A stretch of DNA of 64,000 nt from Zoroaster sp. YZ-2022. Its lineage: Eukaryota > Echinodermata > Asteroidea > Forcipulatida > Zoroasteridae. The notes below the pieces were generated by a model, which was not told where the DNA came from, searched no databases, and worked only from the letters and a program-made list of their open reading frames with translations. Shown here piece by piece: positions 49,801 through 58,310 of this stretch (the first letter of the stretch is position 1; every line of letters begins with the position of its first letter). The position numbers and the translations under genes are program-made. The stretch covers positions 36,756,260 to 36,820,259 of the forward strand of contig CM055827.1 in assembly GCA_029582265.1 (NCBI GenBank), given 5' to 3'.

Positions 49801-52800
49801 TGCCGGACAGAGGAAGTTTTTTTTTTTTATATTATGATTGTATCCTTCGGTTGTTAATTGTATTAATAATAGCTAATGTAGTTGTACCTGAAATGAAAAC
49901 AAAAATTGAACTTGCAGTCAATGTTATCATACTTAAATGCAATGTAAACCCTTCCTAAATGTTAAAGGGACCGTATCGTCACGATCAACAGGGCATGGAA
50001 TCGGAATGCTAATTTTAGATTAACTCGGTGACTGCCATAATACCCCACATAATAAGGTCATATTACCATTGCTGCTGCATAAATGAGCCAGTAATTTTCA
50101 GTCACTGTGTTTATATTAAACTAGGACACCGATTCCATGCCCTGTTGAAAGTCTGCTCTGATCATGATGATACTGCCCCTTTAGTGGACAGGTTTTTATA
50201 TCAGAATAAATTTATTAGTCTCATACACAGTCAGTGACAACTAACCAAGATTAAAGAAAACCTTTAAAAGTGATATTAACAGTTAGTTTCTACAATATAC
50301 AAGTAATAACAAAAATATGCAAATCCTGAAGACATGAAGACATGTTGAATAGCGCCCTCAATATTGATTAATACTCACCGCATACCATCTGAGAATCCTT
50401 CTACCCCCATTTTGGAAATGGCATAGCCCCCTGTATTGGATGGTAGGACAGCCAGAGCGCTGGATACATTGACAATGCGTCCTTTTGCTCGTCTTATCAA
50501 TGGGAAGAATTCATTAGTCACCTCGATAGTACCCATCAGGTTAACATCCAGGATACGCTGGATTTCACGCTTTTCCAGCCAGTGATATGGAACTGGAATG
50601 CCTGTGATGCCAGCGTTGTTCACAAGACCCCAAAGACCTTTATTTATAGAAAGTAGAATATTATTTATTTAATGTACACATGTTTTACACTTGTAGATTA
50701 AGTAAGTTCAAATGCAATGCTTTCTATTTGTAAAATGGATTTGTACTTGCCTTTGCCAGCTAAGATCTTTATCACTTTGTCATGAGCCTGTCGTATGCTG
50801 TTAGTGTCTGTTACATCCATGATAATCCCCGTGATTGTTCCCTTAGGAGCTTCAGTCTCTAACGCCTCCATACCGGCCTTTGTCAGACATGCCGCAATGA
50901 CATGACACCCTCGCTTCTGTCCAAGATATCGTGCCAGAAGGTTGCCAAACCCGGTATCGCAGCCAGTGATTAGAATGTATCTGTCTGTGACATCTAGGTA
51001 GGCTTGATCCATGAGGTATAGGATAAAGATTGCTGTGATGACCAGCACCATGCCAATGACAAGCCAGGAAACCATTCTTATCTTTATGTATTCACTGCGA
51101 TTGAACAATACAAGGAGAGATAACTCAAATTTAAATATACAAATCTAAAAAAATGTTCATGTAGTCACCGAAAGGGGAATCATGGGCCTTCCGCCACACC
51201 CCCACCCCTTGCTAACTGCATGTGACCATCCTAACTATTTTACCACTAATAATGACCATCCTAGCTCGTTGACCACTTGTAGTGATCATCATAGCTAGTT
51301 TACCACTGATAATGACCATCCTAGCTAGTTGACCACTAGTAATGATTATCCTAGCTAGTTGACCACTAGTAATGACCATCCTAACTAGTTTACCACTAGT
51401 AATGGTTATCCTAGCTAGTTGACCGCTAGTAATGATCATCCTAGCTAGTTGAATACTAGTATTGGTCATCCTAGCTAGTTGACTTCTTGATATATTTGGT
51501 TTTAAAATGTGTCTTAAAAAACATGGATTACAGACAAGCTTTTTGTACAACGTACAGTCTTGCTAAATTTTATACCTCTGGACTGCTGTCACTTATGCAG
51601 AAGGGGTCATTGTCACCCAAGGGTTTCCTGATAGGGGCCAACATGTATCCTCATTAGGGATTTCGTGTTTTATCTCTTTGCAGAAAACTAATGGATCTGC
51701 AAACCTGCCAAGAACATGCCTAGAAGGCTCAGGAAACACCCAAACATTTGTGTCATGAACATTTTTAATTGTTCAGGGAACATAAATCCCACCATGTTTG
51801 CCAAACAGTGTATTGCATTATCTTGTAGTCAACATCATAAGATTATTTAATGTAATACTGTTTCTTTTATACTTATTTTATTTATCTCATAATTTGGATT
51901 AGTATTTAATCATTTTTATGTGAAGTCCACCAAATGCTGTACTGTTATCAAATGGAGATTTGCTCCATAATTTGTATTTGCACAAATTCTGAGCAATAAA
52001 ATGTTCCTGTATTCCTGAAGAATATGGTTTCAAATCAGAAAAAAATAACCTCCCAATCTAGATAGTTAACATCGAACTTGTCAGCCTGACTTACCAGATT
52101 GTCTCTGAATTCTGAGAGTTATTCGTATTTGATATAACACTGTTTGATTCAGCCAGACGGTAGTCATCTAGGTGTGATTACTATCTCCTAGATTAACATA
52201 ACCTAAGTAAATACTGATATAAACTGAGCATCAAAAGAAACTTATCAAATCTTTGGAAGGACACTCATTAAAATCCTCCACGAAAAATGAAAAATATTTG
52301 AACATAGGTAAACTTCAGTAATCTTTACTAAGCACATGTCAATAAACAAGGTTACTGAAGTTTACCTGTGTTCAAATATTTTTCATTTTTCCGTGGAGCA
52401 TTCTTTTGATGCTCAGTGTATATAGATAGGAAAGGGATACCTGTGTCAACACATCCTGGCCAAAGTTCAATTCAGAGGACTGAAACAAATCTACATTATC
52501 ACTATTATGGATCAATGTCAATATTTCTGTCTGGGGGGGGGGGGGGGGGTTGCGAATGTGGGGCGTGTGCCCCCCCTTTCCGCGCATGTAAGTTTACCTG
52601 TTGTGTTTCTACCTTTGTCAGTGTGCTCTCCAACCCTTTGTTTGAGACCTGGATCTGCCTGTGGATGTCAAATGTATTATCACATTACCCTTTGTTTGAG
52701 ACCTGGATCTGCCTGTGGATGTCAAATGTATTATCACATTACCCTTTGTTTGAGACCTGGATCTGCTTGTGGATGTCAAATGTATTATCACATTACCCTT

Positions 52801-55800
52801 TGTTTGAGACCTGGATCTGCCTGTGGATGTCAAATGTATTATCACATTACCCTTTGTTTGAGACCTGGATCTGCCTGTGGATGTCAAATGTATTATCACA
52901 TTACCCTTTGTTTGAGACCTGGATCTGCCTGTGGATGTCAAATGTATTATCACATTACCCTTTGTTTGAGACCTGGATCTGCCTGTGGATGTCAAATGTA
53001 TTATCACATTACCCTTTGTTTGAGACCTGGATCTGCTTGTGGATGTCAAATGTATTATCACAGTTGGGATATACTTTTATCCTGATATTCCAAGCCTTGA
53101 AATTATTTTTTTTGGTCACTTACCCAGCACTTACCCACCCTTGTATTTTCACTTACCCACCCTTGTATTTTCACTTACCCACCCTTGTTTTTTCACTTAC
53201 CCACCCTTGTATTTTCACTTACCCACCCTTGTTTTTTCACTTACCCATTTCTAAAAGTCACTTACCTGATTTCAGTGTCTGGCCATGTTGTTATGGGACA
53301 TGACATAAAAACAGGGATAGATCCACTTACCCAGCAACTTACCCACTCTTTAAAATCACTTACCGCCTGAAAAATCCACTTACCTCAGGCTTGCTGATAT
53401 GGAGGAAGGAAATGCTGATATCAACTCTATTCTAGTCCCAATGAGGATACCAATAGGCCCAATTAGGAAACCCTCGTTTGACAACAATACCTTCTGCACT
53501 ATAAGGGGGTCTATCAAAATCTCTCCATGTACAAACTTGCCACCTTTCATGTAACTGGTTTCAACTCCATACATGTACACTGTACATACCATAGAATTTG
53601 TAGTATATTAAGTGTGCTGTACCTTGATATATGACCTTCACTACACAAAAGGTCATGACCCTGGTATTTATATACGATGAATTGACTATAGTGTACATGT
53701 AGGGGAGATGGGGGTTAGTTGGAACACTGGGTTAGTTGAAACATTGAATTTTTCTCTCACAGCTTAAATAAATTTTATGAAATGCTGCCCTCTAGATGTG
53801 TCCCTTAGCAACAGCCATCCACCATATTGCCTGCAGCAGCACTGCACCAACAGTGCTCAAGTGGGACAGGTAAGTTTGTTTTTTCACCTTTTGAGTAAAT
53901 TTTTCATCATTCAAAAAATGTGTAATATCTTAATGGTGTTTATAGATAATAGTGACTAGTTTTGGGGTATTTTAGGCTCAAGTACTAAGCTACAAAATAA
54001 GGTTAAAAAGATGTTTTATTGAGGCCCCTGTTTTGTGTAGTGAGCATACAAATGTCACATGGGCCACTGGGGCTAGTTGGAACATTTCGATGGGGGCTAG
54101 TTGGAACATGTTCCAACAAACCCCAACATAATTAATGATTATAAAGTATATGGATTAACAAAACTTCTACAACTATATTTCATGTATGAAGGAAGTGCAT
54201 TTTGGATGAAGGTTCTAATGTATTTTTAAACTTTTTTGTGCACCATTAAGTTAGCTGCATGGCCTATTGCAAATAATAAATCATAGTCCTACATGTAGAT
54301 CTGTTGTAACATAGCTCCATGGTTGTTAACATAGCAAAACATAGATTGTTTGCTATTCCTATTATAACTGTAGGCCTATTACTCGTTTAATTTTGCACCT
54401 ACATGTATGCCTATAGATTAATCTGCCTGCAATATTTCAATGAGAAAAACTTTGAATGTTGGCTATTGCTGTGTTTTACTCATCTTCCTTGCACAACCCT
54501 TTTGATAAATTGTTCTTGTTGTTCCTCTTCAGCTGCAGTCAAGATGCCGCGGAAGTATATTCGCAAGACAGCACGAGGCCAGACCCCTCCAGATGTTATG
54601 GAGCGAGCTGTGCGGGAAGTTCTAATAAATCAAAGACAAGTTCGAACTGTTGCAACTGAGTTTGAAATAACGCATGTCACCCTTCGAAGATACGTCTTTA
54701 AGGTGCGCAACAACCAGGAACATACCATACCTAATGCCCCCGAGGATATCATAGCCGGTGTCAACAACCAGGATGACGTCCCTGCGGACAATTTAGCTGC
54801 TGTCAACAACCAGGATGACGTCCCTGTGGCCAATGTAGCTGTTGCCATCAACCAGGATGTCATGCCTATTGACGACATAGTAATGCCACGGGTTGGATAC
54901 CATGTTCCAACTTACCCCATAGGTGGGGTAAGTCGGAACGTTTGTCATAGTCGTGATCAAGATGGATTATTTAAATAACCAACAACAATTCTCAGAATTT
55001 TATATGCTACATTCGTAACACACATGTATATGAATAAACTGGTATAGTTACTGTTTCTTGAAAAAAATCTGTTTGTGTTATATAGATCTTTTTGTGAAAA
55101 TCGTTCCAACTAACCCCCGTCTCCCACTATAGATATTTATATATGATGAATTGACTATTCAGTGTACATGTACAAAAGCAATGCATTAATGTGTTATTTA
55201 TTGAACCACTCAATCAAAACTTAATCATCTGTGGACTTTTTAATAATCCTACAAAGGTTTTCTTATTTCCCAATGTGTAACATATAGTTTCATTCCTTAT
55301 GTTCATCATTTTCTCATTTGTTTTCCATCATCTTGTTGCTGTCTTCTCATGTATCTGTTTGTATGTCTGTTTTCTAATTATGTGTATGTTTTGTTTGGTC
55401 TAGTACCTGTTCAATTGTCTGTCCAAGCATTTGTTTTTGTCTTTTGTAAGTGTATAATGAACATGTCTTGTATTTATAATCTTGGTTTTTTTTGTTCAAA
55501 GTCCTCTGGCTTCTTGGACTTTGCCTCCATGCTGTAAAGTTCCTACTCAGTATTATCTGTAGTTAATGGTGTTAGCATATGGAAATAAATGTTTGCTTAA
55601 ATTGAATTGAAGTATTGAAATATGGAAGTCTAATAGAATAAATTTGAATTTGTGGTTTATTGTCAAAATATATTATAGTGTTATTAACCTATATTTAAAA
55701 GTGTATCCAATTTACAATTAAGATATTTTTAGCTTTTAAGTTGCAGTAGTTTGCTGGATTGTCCAGTTTTGTAGTTTTGTTGTCCTGAAGTTATTGATAA

Positions 55801-58310
55801 GTCAGTATGTTGGGATTTGGCATAAAAAAGTAATGGAATTTCAATTTGTTTTGGAAATTAAAAAGCAATTATTCTTTATGTTGTTGTCTTGGAATCATCA
55901 TGGAAATATTCTGATGATTTTGTCATGTTAAAAATGAAAAGTCATAGAATCCAAATGGTTGTCATAGAAAAAAAATAGGAAAAAATAGAATTAAAAAATT
56001 TTTTTTGGTCATATAAAAGTAATTGCAATTTATCACCGATAAAAATAAGGTACCTTGATAACAATATATCTAAACAATATCACTTTCTTGTATTCCACAG
56101 CAAATTCAGCAACTTCCTTGGGAGAGTATTCCTATATTGAGAGACAGCAAGGTGTGTCGAATGCCTAGTTTGTATTTCATCCTATCCCAGCTCAGGGCAC
56201 GTAGTTCTTCTGATTCCCAACTTCCCAAGGGCCTGGATCCCTCCGATGCTTTCTTTGTCCTTAATCCATCCAATGATCTTGCCAACACTCAGAAGACCTT
56301 CCAGAAATGGTTTGAGAGGTAAGGAGTAGCTTATACATCGATTTTAGTTATTTTGATTTTTCTTATTTTTACAGCAGGCTTATTCCATAATGCATGTCCA
56401 GTCTGTCAAGCTCTGAATCCAACAAATAAATTTGCCCAAATCTGCTTTATATCATATAAAAAATATGCAGGATGCAGCTCAAAAGTAGACCATCATTGGA
56501 TAAGTTAGTAACACCATGGAATGCAACAAAAATATGACAATTAATTTTCAATGAAAAAGTAAGAATATAACCGACCGTAGGCCTCTGTTCACAAATGCTA
56601 TGGAGTACCATCTGAAATAAAGTGGTACAGGGAACCGTAAACAAAACCTATTTTCTATTTGGCCTTGAGCATAACAATATTCCCTCCTTCCTCCTACTCT
56701 GTGACTAATCATTGAGGTCTGATCTTTGACTTCTTTTTGTAATCTATTATCCAGAGAGAATGGTTGGCAGGGTGTTGTAGCTAGACCACCCACTAAGGAG
56801 GAATACAAGTCGGCTTTAACTGACCATCAGCTCTTTGTGTAAGTGTTGGCAACATTTCCTTTCCTTTCTTTCTCAAAAAGAAGGCACTTCAAGGAAAAAA
56901 AAGTGTCATCACCAAGATTGATATTATCCACAAGTATGTTTTAAGCTAATGCGTACCTCCAAATGAACTGAAGTTAATTCAGAAATCCTTGACAATCGAA
57001 CATTTTTCAACACATCCTAAGTCTTTTATTCTATCTAGAAATCCTTAACCAAATAAATTGTATTGGTCATAGTTTTTGTGGTCACGGTAACGGGCGAGAG
57101 TTCTTGACTGGGGATGACATCCAGCGACTGACCTGCCGTGCAACGAGCCTTCTGATTGGCTGTAGCAGCGGTCGTCTTCATGTGACTGGTGCTGAGGAGG
57201 CTAGTGGGATGGTACTCAACTATTTAGTGGCTGAATGGTAATTTCTTCTTTTTTTTTCTCCAAAATTTTGTCATCCAATTTTGACAATGGCATAAGAAGA
57301 ATAATGAAATTAGATAAACATAAATTTACACAATTTAATCTCTGTTAATTAATTTTGTTACTATCCCTAAGACGGACACCAGTTTGATATAGCCAATAAG
57401 CAGAAATGTTTGCTCATCAAAATTGTTTAAATGGACACTCAACAGAAGTCTACATTTTTGCCGATTGTCACAAATTTGATAATGGTCACAAGAGTGCAAA
57501 ATACTCTTAGGAAAGTCATGTGACAATGCTTTTATGAAAAAACATAAATATTTCAGGTGTGTTTGTGTAAATCAACGTTTACCAGCTCTAAGACTCTTAT
57601 GATTCATCTTTTTAAGATGGCTTTTTAAGTTCTTAAGTTTTAGCTTTGATGTATAATACTTAATTGTTATTCACTTGTATTGCCCAGTGCCCAGTGCCCA
57701 AGAGCATGATTTATGGATGGGCGCTATACACATACTTTAAAGGGACAGTATTATCACAATCACAGCAGACTTTCAACAGGGCATTGAATTAGTGCCCTAG
57801 TTCATGATGAATGCAGCAGCAACAGTAATATGACCTTATCATGTGGGGTATTATTTTCAGTCACTGAGTTAATCTAAAACTAGCACTCCGATTCCATGCC
57901 CTGTTGATTGTGATGATACTGCCCCTTTAATTATTATTAACAGATATTTTCAGCCATGTATATATCACATGCTGTCAAACAACAGTTACTTCTTATTTCC
58001 TTAATTGGAAGTAACAAAAGCATGATGTACATTTAAATCGTTTGTTGATTTTCTCAATCTTCCTTTGTCCTTACTCAGTCCGTGTCTCATAGCCAACCTT
58101 TGGGATGTCACCGATCGTGACATCGATCGCTTCTTGGAGCAACTGTTGAGGTCCTGGTTAGCTGGTGATGATGGCAAAGGAAGGAGCTTACTAGATCACA
58201 TGGCCGAGGCGAGGAAGGCATGTAAACTACAATATCTTATTGGGTGCTCACCAGTTGTATATGGTCTCCCTGTTCACCTCGGCATGGGGAAGGTTAGTGG
58301 TCGAGTCTGA
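31600..58310 (+). CDS. ESPL1: Separase (ESPL1), complete, 22 coding exons
   Basis: Separase is the cysteine protease that cuts the cohesin kleisin subunit at anaphase onset; in known systems it is held by securin and Cdk1-cyclin B. Exons: 31600-31671, 32040-33513, 33737-33879, 34298-34500, 35170-35277, 37018-37158, 37817-37994, 38268-38543, 38962-39216, 39355-39676, 39900-40062, 40300-42464, 42839-43049, 43492-43715, 43820-43950, 45572-45709, 46356-46523, 47001-47180, 56101-56318, 56755-56838, 57073-57237, 58079-58310. All junctions are GT-AG and in phase; the sum is 7,251 nt, 2,416 aa plus stop, somewhat longer than the human protein. Identity rests on FCGHGNGREFL, LLIGCSSGRL and ANLWDVTDRDIDRF. 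His2289 and Cys2315 are 26 residues apart, as in human separase. The exon 13 acceptor (TTTTAAAAG/TT) is the least typical. Intron 18 (8.9 kb) contains another gene. Confidence 0.97.
32040..33513 (+). CDS. ESPL1: ESPL1 exon 2: N-terminal alpha-solenoid
   Basis: Residues about 25-516. Almost entirely helical and hydrophobic-patterned, in line with the HEAT/TPR-like solenoid that binds securin in other separases. The open frame extends upstream of the acceptor (TCTATGCCAG at 32,039), but that part is intron. The donor is GGTTGG/GTGAGT, phase 1. A low-complexity Ser/Thr patch (SRSSTSSTT) lies near 33,138-33,165. Family knowledge suggests a scaffold role rather than catalysis. Confidence 0.93.
33737..40062 (+). 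CDS. ESPL1: ESPL1 exons 3-11: remainder of the solenoid
   Basis: Nine short exons encode residues about 516-1112. Helical TPR-like pairs are visible (NAYNFGLMCYKKQWYTEAI, and AYCQITQALCLLGAVAEAER in exon 9). Exon 7 has a run of six Gln, encoded by mixed CAG/CAA, after DLTQDFL. The introns carry a (TA)n tract, a SINE-like repeat, a TTAA MITE, a 12-bp-duplication-family element and a 73-bp hairpin, each listed separately. Phases across these exons are 1-0-2-2-2-0-0-0-1-2 and all agree. Confidence 0.92.
34747..34862. repeat. (TA)n microsatellite in ESPL1 intron 4
   Basis: About 115 bp of nearly pure TA with scattered C and G substitutions. The open frames read through it are artefacts of the repeat. 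Confidence 0.97.
36085..36152 (+). repeat. (AAT)n followed by SINE-like block
   Basis: Eight AAT repeats are followed by TTTATATAGCACAAATTGCA and CCTCTAAGCGCTTACAT. This word combination is common in dispersed repeats of marine invertebrate genomes. Its boundaries and class are uncertain from one copy. Confidence 0.5.
36314..36527. mobile_element. TTAA-flanked MITE, copy 1 (ESPL1 intron 5)
   Basis: TTAA then AGGGGTAGTATCATGATCAG, and at the far end GTAATGATACAGCCCCT then TTAT, one change from TTAA. The 206-bp body contains paired inverted blocks (ACAGGGCATGGAAT and ATTCCATGCCCTGT). Two further copies lie at 49,962-50,184 and 57,737-57,930. Confidence 0.8.
37265..37418 (-). mobile_element. 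Copy of the 2.3-kb-type element, reversed, in ESPL1 intron 6
   Basis: The 134-bp body (37,275-37,408) contains, inverted, the TTTCGATCAGTATGCTCTGA block and the TAATTAGTCCTGAAAAGAAC block of the element at 2,342-2,688. It is flanked by TTACAAACAA at 37,265-37,274 and 37,409-37,418, a likely 10-bp remnant of the target duplication. Confidence 0.7.
37659..37731. repeat. 73-bp near-perfect hairpin just upstream of ESPL1 exon 7
   Basis: TTGTGTGCCCGG and AGGACGTAAG on the left are matched inverted by CTTACGTCCT and CCGGGCACACAA on the right, with a loop of about 20 bp. It ends 85 bp before the exon 7 acceptor. It may be a tiny MITE; an effect on splicing is only a possibility. Confidence 0.75.
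40300..42464 (+). CDS. ESPL1: ESPL1 exon 12: end of the solenoid plus long basic linker
   Basis: This 2,165-nt exon encodes residues about 1112-1834. The first third is still helical (CVAFLLQLSNLYAQCGQED), interrupted by an acidic DDDDDF patch. The remainder is low-complexity, Lys/Ser/Thr-rich and probably disordered. It holds two AT-hook-like cores, KPRRGQKP (1640-1647) and RPKRGRKP (1662-1669), basic NLS-like stretches (RSKRTATAKKSAKK), several S/T-P sites (SPIKSKK, SPVK, SPKR), and two [DE]xExxR motifs: EIEIPR (1751-1756; 42,215-42,232) and DVELPR (1795-1800; 42,347-42,364). Known separases cut themselves in this region at such motifs; that these are cut is inference. Confidence 0.93.
42839..47180 (+). 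CDS. ESPL1: ESPL1 exons 13-18: substrate-binding/pseudo-protease region
   Basis: Residues about 1834-2184. Recognisable are LYRRVCQLLAMCY and AAYYLSEATAITLRHQ (exon 13), GWTVCIMSVVSPS (exon 15), NILEEFDNIL and KKAWWTCRQQLDER (exon 16), GQWKGVLLGA (exon 17) and EPVILILDK (exon 18). They align in order with the part of separase preceding the active site. Exon 14 includes an acidic, probably flexible loop (DDNKDGNTDGTKH). Exon 16 uses the last of six tandem copies of its own acceptor. Confidence 0.93.
44225..45180. other. GC/CpG-enriched insert in ESPL1 intron 15
   Basis: From about 44,760 the base composition shifts to CpG-rich, unlike the flanking intron. ATTGCGTGTATACACG occurs twice (45,044-45,059 and 45,155-45,170), 111 bp apart. 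No coding frame with family features is visible. It could be the remnant of an inserted element; the boundaries are unclear. Confidence 0.4.
45181..45588 (+). repeat. ESPL1: Tandemly repeated 3' splice site of ESPL1 exon 16 (68-bp unit, six copies)
   Basis: Each unit contains TATACCGTCTTATCTCAACAG followed by CATACAACCAGTATGGG, that is, a polypyrimidine tract, AG and the first 17 bases of exon 16. Copies of the exon start lie at 45,222, 45,290, 45,358, 45,426, 45,494 and 45,572; the last interval is 78 bp because of a 10-bp insertion. Only the copy at 45,572 continues into coding sequence. The five upstream copies run into TAA at codon 7 (HTTSMG-stop). Four of them keep AG; the third reads CTG and is dead. 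Confidence 0.9.
47331..48218 (+). repeat. Minisatellite, 52-bp unit, about 17 copies (ESPL1 intron 18)
   Basis: The unit contains CCCATTGACCGATCGATACA and AGCTCCCTCCACCACCAACA. It starts about 150 bp after ESPL1 exon 18. Each unit holds a CGATCGAT core. Sparse variants (TTTCCCATT, CGAACGAT, ACGAACATC) are spread among copies. Long open frames across it are artefacts. Confidence 0.97.
48405..51075 (-). CDS. SDR9C-type membrane-anchored short-chain dehydrogenase (retinol/17-beta-hydroxysteroid type), nested in ESPL1 intron 18
   Basis: Four minus-strand exons: 51,075-50,751, 50,637-50,379, 49,513-49,350 and 48,634-48,405, giving 325 aa, close to the usual 317-320. An N-terminal membrane segment (VSWLVIGMVLVITAIFILYL) precedes the NAD(P)-binding ITGCDTGFG, then LWGLVNNAGI, the catalytic NVSS and YAISK, and EPGYFKTNV. 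The end (DAMEHALCARWPWRRYMPGKD) is typical of RDH5/RDH7/HSD17B6/DHRS9-like enzymes, which oxidise retinols or hydroxysteroids at the ER. Which substrate applies here cannot be told. Intron 1 is of the GC-AG class (AAAG/GCAAGT); the others are GT-AG. The exon 3 acceptor could be at 49,513 or, 6 nt later, at 49,507; both keep frame. The start is the first ATG after an in-frame non-ATG leader. Confidence 0.94.
49635..49819 (+). mobile_element. Copy of the 2.3-kb-type element with 12-bp target duplication
   Basis: The 161-bp body (49,647-49,807) begins AGGTAAAACTTGTAGC like the copy at 2,342 and ends at GAATGCCGGA. It is flanked by CAGAGGAAGTTT at 49,635-49,646 and 49,808-49,819. It lies between exons 2 and 3 of the nested SDR gene, so it is intronic to two genes at once. 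Confidence 0.82.
49962..50184. mobile_element. TTAA-flanked MITE, copy 2
   Basis: TTAA then AGGGACCGTATCGTCACGAT; the far end is GATGATACTGCCCCT then TTAG (one change). It shares the internal inverted ACAGGGCATGGAAT pair and the CTGCTGCATAAATGA block with copies 1 and 3. It lies in SDR intron 2. Confidence 0.8.
51223..51482. repeat. 30-bp tandem repeat, about 9 copies
   Basis: Unit ATGACCATCCTAGCTAGTTG followed by ACCACTAGTA, moderately diverged between copies. It lies about 150 bp upstream of the SDR start codon. Because 30 is a multiple of three, it reads as a repetitive minus-strand open frame; there is no sign that this is translated. Confidence 0.92.
52218..52422. mobile_element. Palindromic MITE, about 200 bp
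   Basis: ACTGAGCATCAAAAGAA at 52,223 is matched inverted by TTCTTTTGATGCTCAGT ending at 52,417. Inner blocks AATGAAAAATATTTGAACA and GGTAAACTTCAGTAA also pair with their complements around a loop of about 30 bp. TA-rich flanks suggest a TA target, as for Tc1/mariner-type MITEs. Confidence 0.8.
52634..53061 (+). repeat. Minisatellite, 54-bp unit, 8 copies
   Basis: Unit CCCTTTGTTTGAGACCTGGA followed by TCTGCCTGTGGATGTCAAAT and GTATTATCACATTA. Copies are nearly identical (two carry TGCTTGTGG for TGCCTGTGG). The length is 18 codons and contains no stop in several frames, which creates spurious open frames on both strands. Confidence 0.97.
53117..53250 (+). repeat. 22-bp tandem repeat, about 6 copies
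   Basis: Unit CACTTACCCACCCTTGTATT plus TT, with T-run length changes. It follows the 54-bp minisatellite closely. The isolated word CACTTACC recurs further on, to about 53,385. Confidence 0.93.
53665..55173 (+). mobile_element. DNA transposon with psq-type HTH ORF, pogo/Tigger-like
   Basis: Inverted ends containing GGGGGTTAGTTGGAAC lie at 53,703-53,725 and 55,103-55,125. The core (GGGG-Y-TAGTTGGAAC) recurs inside at about 53,730, 54,070 and 54,093, and inverted at about 54,108, 54,903 and 55,103, presumably as protein-binding sites. Both sides are flanked by copies of TATTTATATA-Y-GATGAATTGACTAT followed by GTGTACATGTA (53,665-53,701 and 55,134-55,172), a direct repeat of about 38 bp that is far longer than a normal target duplication. 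The element is about 1.42 kb. It encodes one small protein and no visible DDE catalytic domain. Confidence 0.75.
54544..54978 (+). CDS. Pipsqueak-type HTH protein of the transposon (no catalytic domain)
   Basis: 144 aa. It opens MPRKYIRKTARGQ and continues to REVLINQRQVRTVATEFEIT and HVTLRRYV, the pattern of psq/CENP-B-like DNA-binding domains at the start of pogo/Tigger transposases. After about residue 60 it turns into imperfect repeats of NNQDDVPADN and then ends. No DDE/D region is present, so it can bind but not cut. The protein may be a truncated transposase, or its catalytic part may be joined by splicing. An acceptor-like CCTCTTCAG just before the ATG suggests a 5' intron; the longer frame starting at 54,403 looks like that intron read through. 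In a family sense it would bind the TTAGTTGGAAC sites. Confidence 0.75.
   Translation: MPRKYIRKTARGQTPPDVMERAVREVLINQRQVRTVATEFEITHVTLRRYVFKVRNNQEHTIPNAPEDIIAGVNNQDDVPADNLAAVNNQDDVPVANVAVAINQDVMPIDDIVMPRVGYHVPTYPIGGVSRNVCHSRDQDGLFK
55174..56100. other. Remainder of ESPL1 intron 18
   Basis: AT-rich, with no exon or repeat I can support. The intron ends in the acceptor TTGTATTCCACAG at 56,100. Confidence 0.5.
56101..58310 (+). CDS. ESPL1: ESPL1 exons 19-22: caspase-like protease domain
   Basis: Residues about 2185-2416. Exon 19: QIQQLPWESIPILR, then AFFVLNPSNDL. Exon 20: ENGWQGVVARPP. Exon 21: CGHGNGREFLTGDDIQRL with catalytic His2289, then LLIGCSSGRLHVTGAEEA with catalytic Cys2315. Exon 22: NLWDVTDRDIDRFLEQLL and QYLIGCSPVVYGLPVHL, then stop TGA at 58,308-58,310. 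All key residues are intact, so the protease should be active. The stop falls where the family normally ends. Confidence 0.97.
57737..57930. mobile_element. TTAA-flanked MITE, copy 3 (ESPL1 intron 21)
   Basis: TTAA at 57,737-57,740 and 57,927-57,930, both intact. Termini AGGGACAGTATTATCAC and GTGATGATACTGCCCCT. Same internal blocks as copies 1 and 2. It lies between the exon with the catalytic dyad and the last exon. Confidence 0.87.

Noticed and set aside
51076..51108. SDR start 11 codons upstream
   Set aside because: The codon at 51,108 is TTG, not ATG; the first ATG is at 51,075 and gives the usual family length.
51223..51550. Minus-strand repetitive protein (ITSGQLARM repeats)
   Set aside because: Translation of a 30-bp tandem repeat with no start context or domain.
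52416..53303. 295-codon open frame as a gene
   Set aside because: It is produced by the 54-bp and 22-bp repeats, with a G-run in the middle and no conserved domain.
54403..54543. Longer psq protein starting at 54,403
   Set aside because: The added residues are unlike the family, an acceptor-like CCTCTTCAG precedes the MPRKY start, and psq transposases normally begin at that Met.
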